Below, piece after piece: positions 6,552-9,036 of a stretch of DNA of 9,036 nt. The notes under the pieces are model-generated. The model was not told the DNA's origin and did no database searches. It saw only the letters and a list, made by a program, of their open reading frames with translations. The stretch covers positions 1 to 9,036 of the forward strand of contig CAMWUU010000123.1 in assembly GCA_947177515.1 (NCBI GenBank), in the 5' to 3' direction. Made by a program: the position numbers and the translations under genes. The first letter of the stretch is position 1. The number at the start of each line of letters is the position of its first letter. The stretch comes from an uncultured Lachnospiraceae bacterium. GTDB taxonomy: Bacteria > Bacillota > Clostridia > Lachnospirales > Lachnospiraceae.

Positions 6552-7403
6552 ATGAGGAAGAAAATTTTATGTATGGCATTGGTTGGAGCGATGACACTAT
6601 CTATGGCGGCATGCGGCGGCAAGGACAAGGAGTCCGATCCGACCCCGACCCCTTCCACAGTACCGACACAGGAAGCAGGAGAGCCAACCCCGGAGCCTAC
6701 AACTAGCGAAGAGCCGACACAGGCACCGTCGCAGTTTGAGGACTTTGATGTGGCAGAGATGGTCGATGGGATTCTTGAGCGTGTGGAAACTCCGGCAATG
6801 ATGCCCGGATCAGATATGGAGCTAACAGAGATTTATGGTATCCCGGCAGAAAAAGTGGATGCCTATGCGATCCGTATCCCAATGATGAATGTGACTGCAA
6901 CAGAAATTTCGGCGTTCCGTGCGGCAACCGAGGAGGATGTGCAGGCCATTGTGGACGGAATCAATGCGAGGGTGCAGTCGCTGACTTCGCAGTGGGAATC
7001 TTACCTGCAGGATCAGCTCGAACTGGTTCAGAACCATAAGCTGTTAGTACAGGGCAGGTATGTGCTGTTTGTGATAGGCGATGACGAGCTTTCCTCCTAT
7101 GCAGAAAATGTGTTTATGCGCAAGTTTGACCCGTCAATCGAGGAGATGGTACTTGTGCGCAAATTCCGCGAATTTCAGGGTATTATCAAGGAACTATCGG
7201 AGGATAAGATAGTGCTTGAATATACCGAGGAGGATAAGGTATATACGTTTGAGTGCAAGTACGCAGAGTATTTCTATGCGGAGGGCGGCCTGGAGAATTT
7301 TGCGGTGGGTGATACCGTGGAGTGTACACTCGAAGAGCCAGTTCCGGAAGCGGAAGGCACAATGCAGGCTTCGCTTAACTATATGGCAAAAACGATGGAA
7401 TAA
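6552..7403 (+). CDS. DUF4358-type lipoprotein with extra C-terminal domain
   Basis: A 283-residue predicted lipoprotein. The N-terminus MRKKILCMALVGAMTLSMAAC is a signal peptide with a lipobox-like MAAC; Cys21 would be lipidated and hold the protein on the outer face of the membrane. Residues 24-60 are a Pro/Thr/Glu-rich flexible linker. Residues of about 68-178 (MVDGILERVETPAM... to YVLFVIGDD) resemble the DUF4358 family, whose function is unknown. About 65 further residues (205-270) read like a small beta-barrel (FQGIIKELSEDKIVLEY ... FAVGDTVECTL) and are not usual in short members. ATG 6552 has AGGAG at 6538-6542. From memory, DUF4358 lipoproteins occur near MBOAT/acyltransferase genes in Clostridia, which fits the genes to the right; a role in envelope acylation or stress sensing is inference. 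Confidence 0.8.
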   Translation: MRKKILCMALVGAMTLSMAACGGKDKESDPTPTPSTVPTQEAGEPTPEPTTSEEPTQAPSQFEDFDVAEMVDGILERVETPAMMPGSDMELTEIYGIPAEKVDAYAIRIPMMNVTATEISAFRAATEEDVQAIVDGINARVQSLTSQWESYLQDQLELVQNHKLLVQGRYVLFVIGDDELSSYAENVFMRKFDPSIEEMVLVRKFREFQGIIKELSEDKIVLEYTEEDKVYTFECKYAEYFYAEGGLENFAVGDTVECTLEEPVPEAEGTMQASLNYMAKTME

Positions 7404-7444
7404 GTGTAAAAGGAGTATGGGGGTGGGAGTTTTTGCTGGTTGCC

Positions 7445-7476
7445 GGGGCAGACACTGCGTGATGGCTGTTTGCCCC
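7445..7476 (+). other. Hairpin in the 203-bp gap between lipoprotein and sigma genes
   Basis: GGGGCAGACA (7445-7454) pairs with TGTTTGCCCC (7467-7476), one G·T wobble, with a 12-base loop. No T-run follows, so it is unlikely to be an efficient intrinsic terminator. It may be a partial attenuator or an RNA-processing site that sets different levels of the lipoprotein and sigma transcripts. A second short stem, CTGCCG/CGGCAG at 7561-7566 and 7574-7579, lies just before the sigma ribosome binding site. No clear promoter was found in the rest of the gap. Confidence 0.5.
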
Positions 7477-7606
7477 TAAGGTTACGGATGATGGGTTATG
7501 GAGATTGGTGCGATATTTTATGGTGGAATATTCTTCCGTTCTGTGATATCATGAAAAAAGCTGCCGGAAGTGACGGCAGGATAGCACGGGGAGGAAGTGA
7601 TTCCGG

Positions 7607-8179
7607 ATGGAGCAGGATCAACAGGATTATAAAAGTTTTCTTGGCGGGGACCAGTCCGGCTTTGAGCGGCTGGTTCTGCGCTATAAGGATGGGCTGATAC
7701 AGTTTATTAACCGTTATGTGCGCGACCTCTACCAGTCGGAGGATCTGGCGCAGGATGTTTTTGTGGAGGTGCTGCTGCACCCGGAGCGTTTCCGGGAGGG
7801 CACCTCTTTTAAAACCTATATTTATACGATTGGGCATCATAAGGCAGTGGATCATATACGAAAGAATGCGCGCCTTACCTATGTTGGGACGTATGAGGAG
7901 GCAGGGGAAGGAAGACAGCCGGAAGTTTTGATGCAGGAGGAGCTTCTACTTGAGGAAAAAGTAATAAAAGAGGAAGAAAAGAGGATACTATACCATGCTA
8001 TTGCGAAGCTGAAGGCAGAGTATGGGAACGCACTGTACTTAATCGATATCGCAGGGCTTTCCTATGCGGATACGGCAAAGGTGCTGAAAAAGTCCGAGGG
8101 GCAGGTAAAGATTTTGATCTACCGGGCGAGGAAGAAATTAAAACAAAAGCTTGTGGAAGAAGAAAAAAATGCGTTGTAA
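7607..8179 (+). CDS. ECF-type RNA polymerase sigma factor
   Basis: A 190-residue sigma-70 family protein with only regions 2 and 4, the layout of extracytoplasmic function (group 4) sigma factors. Region 2 spans about 20-88, with the core-binding DLAQDVFVEVL at 46-56 and the -10-reading helix SFKTYIYTIGHHKAVDHIRK at 67-86. An acidic linker (about 98-125) follows. Region 4 is at about 127-183, its helix-turn-helix being LSYADTAKVLKKSEGQVKILIYRARKKLK at 151-179. The ATG has GGGGAGG at 7588-7594, 12 bp upstream, a little far. It is followed by a membrane protein placed like an anti-sigma factor. It would direct RNA polymerase to envelope-stress promoters. The ECF-like site at 6470-6497 is a possible autoregulated target. 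The trigger is unknown. Confidence 0.94.
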   Translation: MEQDQQDYKSFLGGDQSGFERLVLRYKDGLIQFINRYVRDLYQSEDLAQDVFVEVLLHPERFREGTSFKTYIYTIGHHKAVDHIRKNARLTYVGTYEEAGEGRQPEVLMQEELLLEEKVIKEEEKRILYHAIAKLKAEYGNALYLIDIAGLSYADTAKVLKKSEGQVKILIYRARKKLKQKLVEEEKNAL

Positions 8180-8243
8180 CATGCAGGGAAAAGTAGAGGG
8201 TTAGGCAGGGGTTGTTATTGTTTGTGTGGGATGTGAGGCAGCT

Positions 8244-8747
8244 ATGAAAGATGATAAGGAATTTATCGCTGGGATTTACCAAAAGGCGGAGGAAAGAAAA
8301 AGGGAAGAAGAAATGCATACGGGGCATGGCCATCACCTCTTTGCATGGCGCTCCCTGGCTGTGGCGGCGTGCCTGTGCCTGATCGTTTCGGGCGCAGTAT
8401 ATGCAGGAAACAGGAAGGAAACGCCGCAGGAAGATTATGATCCTGGGAATTCAGTGATGGCGCTCTCGATGGATGATCCGGGAATCCCGGCTGCAAACGG
8501 GGATATGTCCGGCAGCGAGGGGATGCGTGCGCGCATGTCCGGTGAAGATGGGATATCGGATAGTCCGAACATGGAAGGAACGGATACATACCAAAGCGGT
8601 GCGCAGGGAGTGGGGGAAGCAAAAAAGGGGAAAAGTGCGGCGTTACAAGGTTTTTGGGCGGGGCATGAACTAGCCTGCTCCATGATGGATCAGGCTCCAT
8701 CTGCTAAAAACGGTATGAAAATGCAGGAGGCAGGAGGAAATCAGTAA
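8244..8747 (+). CDS. Single-pass membrane protein, putative anti-sigma factor
   Basis: A 167-residue protein with a short charged N-terminus (1-32, MKDDKEFIAGIYQKAEERKREEE), one transmembrane segment (about 33-54, LFAWRSLAVAACLCLIVSGAVYA) and a roughly 110-residue, Gly/Met/Ser-rich, low-complexity outer part. The basic residues on the N-terminal side suggest inside-to-outside insertion. The position 64 bp after an ECF sigma gene and this topology are those of an anti-sigma factor: inner part to hold the sigma, outer part to sense or be cleaved. No zinc-finger HxxxCxxC anti-sigma domain or other known sensor domain is visible, so the assignment rests on context. ATG 8244 is preferred over GTG 8226, with a modest GAGG at 8235-8238. 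Its stop overlaps the MBOAT start codon. Confidence 0.75.
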   Translation: MKDDKEFIAGIYQKAEERKREEEMHTGHGHHLFAWRSLAVAACLCLIVSGAVYAGNRKETPQEDYDPGNSVMALSMDDPGIPAANGDMSGSEGMRARMSGEDGISDSPNMEGTDTYQSGAQGVGEAKKGKSAALQGFWAGHELACSMMDQAPSAKNGMKMQEAGGNQ

Positions 8748-9036
8748 TGGTATTCAGCAATTCTATATTTTTGATCCGTTTTTTGCCGGCGGTGCTCCTT
8801 TTCTATTTTGCTGCGCCGCGAATGCTTAGAAATGCCATTCTTTTTGTGGCGAGCTTGATTTTTTATGCATGGGGCGAGCCGGTTTATGTCGTATTAATGA
8901 TTTTTTCAACGGTTGTCGATTATACTCACGGCATGTTAGTGGACTCTAACCTGAAAAATGGAAACCGGGCGAGTGCAAAATATTTTGTTATCGATTCGAT
9001 GGTCATTAATTTGTCACTTCTTGGATTCTTTAAATA
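8747..9036 (+). CDS. AlgI/PatA-like MBOAT O-acyltransferase, 3' end outside the window
   Basis: Only the first 96 residues are present; the frame is open to the window end. The beginning MVFSNSIFLIRFLPAVLLFYF, then PRMLRNAILFVASLIFYAWGEPVYVVLMIFS, is the characteristic N-terminus of AlgI-type membrane-bound O-acyltransferases, which acetylate cell-surface or secreted polysaccharides from the cytoplasmic side. At least two hydrophobic segments are visible (about 6-22 and 30-56). Full-length members have about 470 residues and a catalytic histidine beyond this window. ATG 8747-8749 overlaps the TAA of the preceding gene (TAATG) and has AGGAGG at 8732-8737, so translation is coupled to that gene. 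These proteins normally need an AlgJ/DHHW-type partner, expected downstream. The acylated polymer is unknown. Confidence 0.92.
   Translation, partial: MVFSNSIFLIRFLPAVLLFYFAAPRMLRNAILFVASLIFYAWGEPVYVVLMIFSTVVDYTHGMLVDSNLKNGNRASAKYFVIDSMVINLSLLGFFK

Noticed and set aside
7404..7606. Small gene or clear promoter in the gap before the sigma gene
   Set aside because: Short open frames here lack a convincing ribosome binding site and any recognisable sequence, and overlap the start of the sigma gene; no -35/-10 or ECF-type pair with correct spacing was found.
8263..8700. Minus-strand open frame of 145 codons opposite the anti-sigma candidate
   Set aside because: Very Pro/Ser/His-rich product typical of a reverse frame of GC-rich coding sequence; the plus-strand gene has ribosome binding site, membrane segment and coupled neighbours.

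Overview
The window looks like a chromosomal segment of a low-to-mid GC Gram-positive gut bacterium, most likely a Clostridia/Lachnospiraceae-type Firmicute. The grounds are strong AGGAGG-type ribosome binding sites on most genes, tight gene packing, a GH95/GH105 plant-glycan locus under an AraC regulator, a DUF4358-type lipoprotein, and an ECF sigma factor in a cell-envelope gene set. No rRNA, tRNA, CRISPR array, transposase or phage gene was seen.

Left part (1-2070). Two exact 55-bp direct repeats (1-55 and 108-162) flank an inverted copy (64-99), so the middle arm can pair with either side. Directly downstream is a LysR-family regulator (181-1053). It runs convergently into an AraC/XylS-family regulator on the minus strand (1056-1949), with only 2 bp between the stop codons and a hairpin plus T-run covering the junction. 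Upstream of the AraC gene is a divergent control region with a near-consensus -10 for the minus strand and a 17-bp palindrome.

Central part (2072-6460). This is a carbohydrate-processing cluster. A GH95 alpha-L-fucosidase/alpha-L-galactosidase starts at TTG 2072. A GH105 unsaturated uronyl hydrolase starts at 4441. A class I SAM-dependent methyltransferase starts 4 nt after the GH105 stop. Neither hydrolase has a signal peptide, so both probably act in the cytoplasm on imported acidic oligosaccharides such as pectin or gum fragments, with the AraC protein as the likely local regulator. No transporter or polysaccharide lyase is in the window. A promoter-like TTGATT-17-TATAAT sits inside a long inverted repeat between GH95 and GH105. 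A textbook intrinsic terminator at 6417-6460 closes the cluster.

Right part (6461-9036). This is an envelope-stress-like module: a DUF4358-type lipoprotein (6552-7403), an ECF sigma factor (7607-8179), a single-pass membrane protein placed like an anti-sigma factor (8244-8747), and the start of an AlgI-like MBOAT O-acyltransferase (8747 to beyond the window), which overlaps the preceding stop codon. An ECF-type promoter candidate (TGTAAC-16-CGAATA, 6470-6497) lies just after the terminator and before the lipoprotein gene, which suggests autoregulation of the whole module. The order sigma, membrane partner, O-acyltransferase resembles the known sigV-rsiV-oatA arrangement of Bacillus, but with different protein families in the second and third positions.
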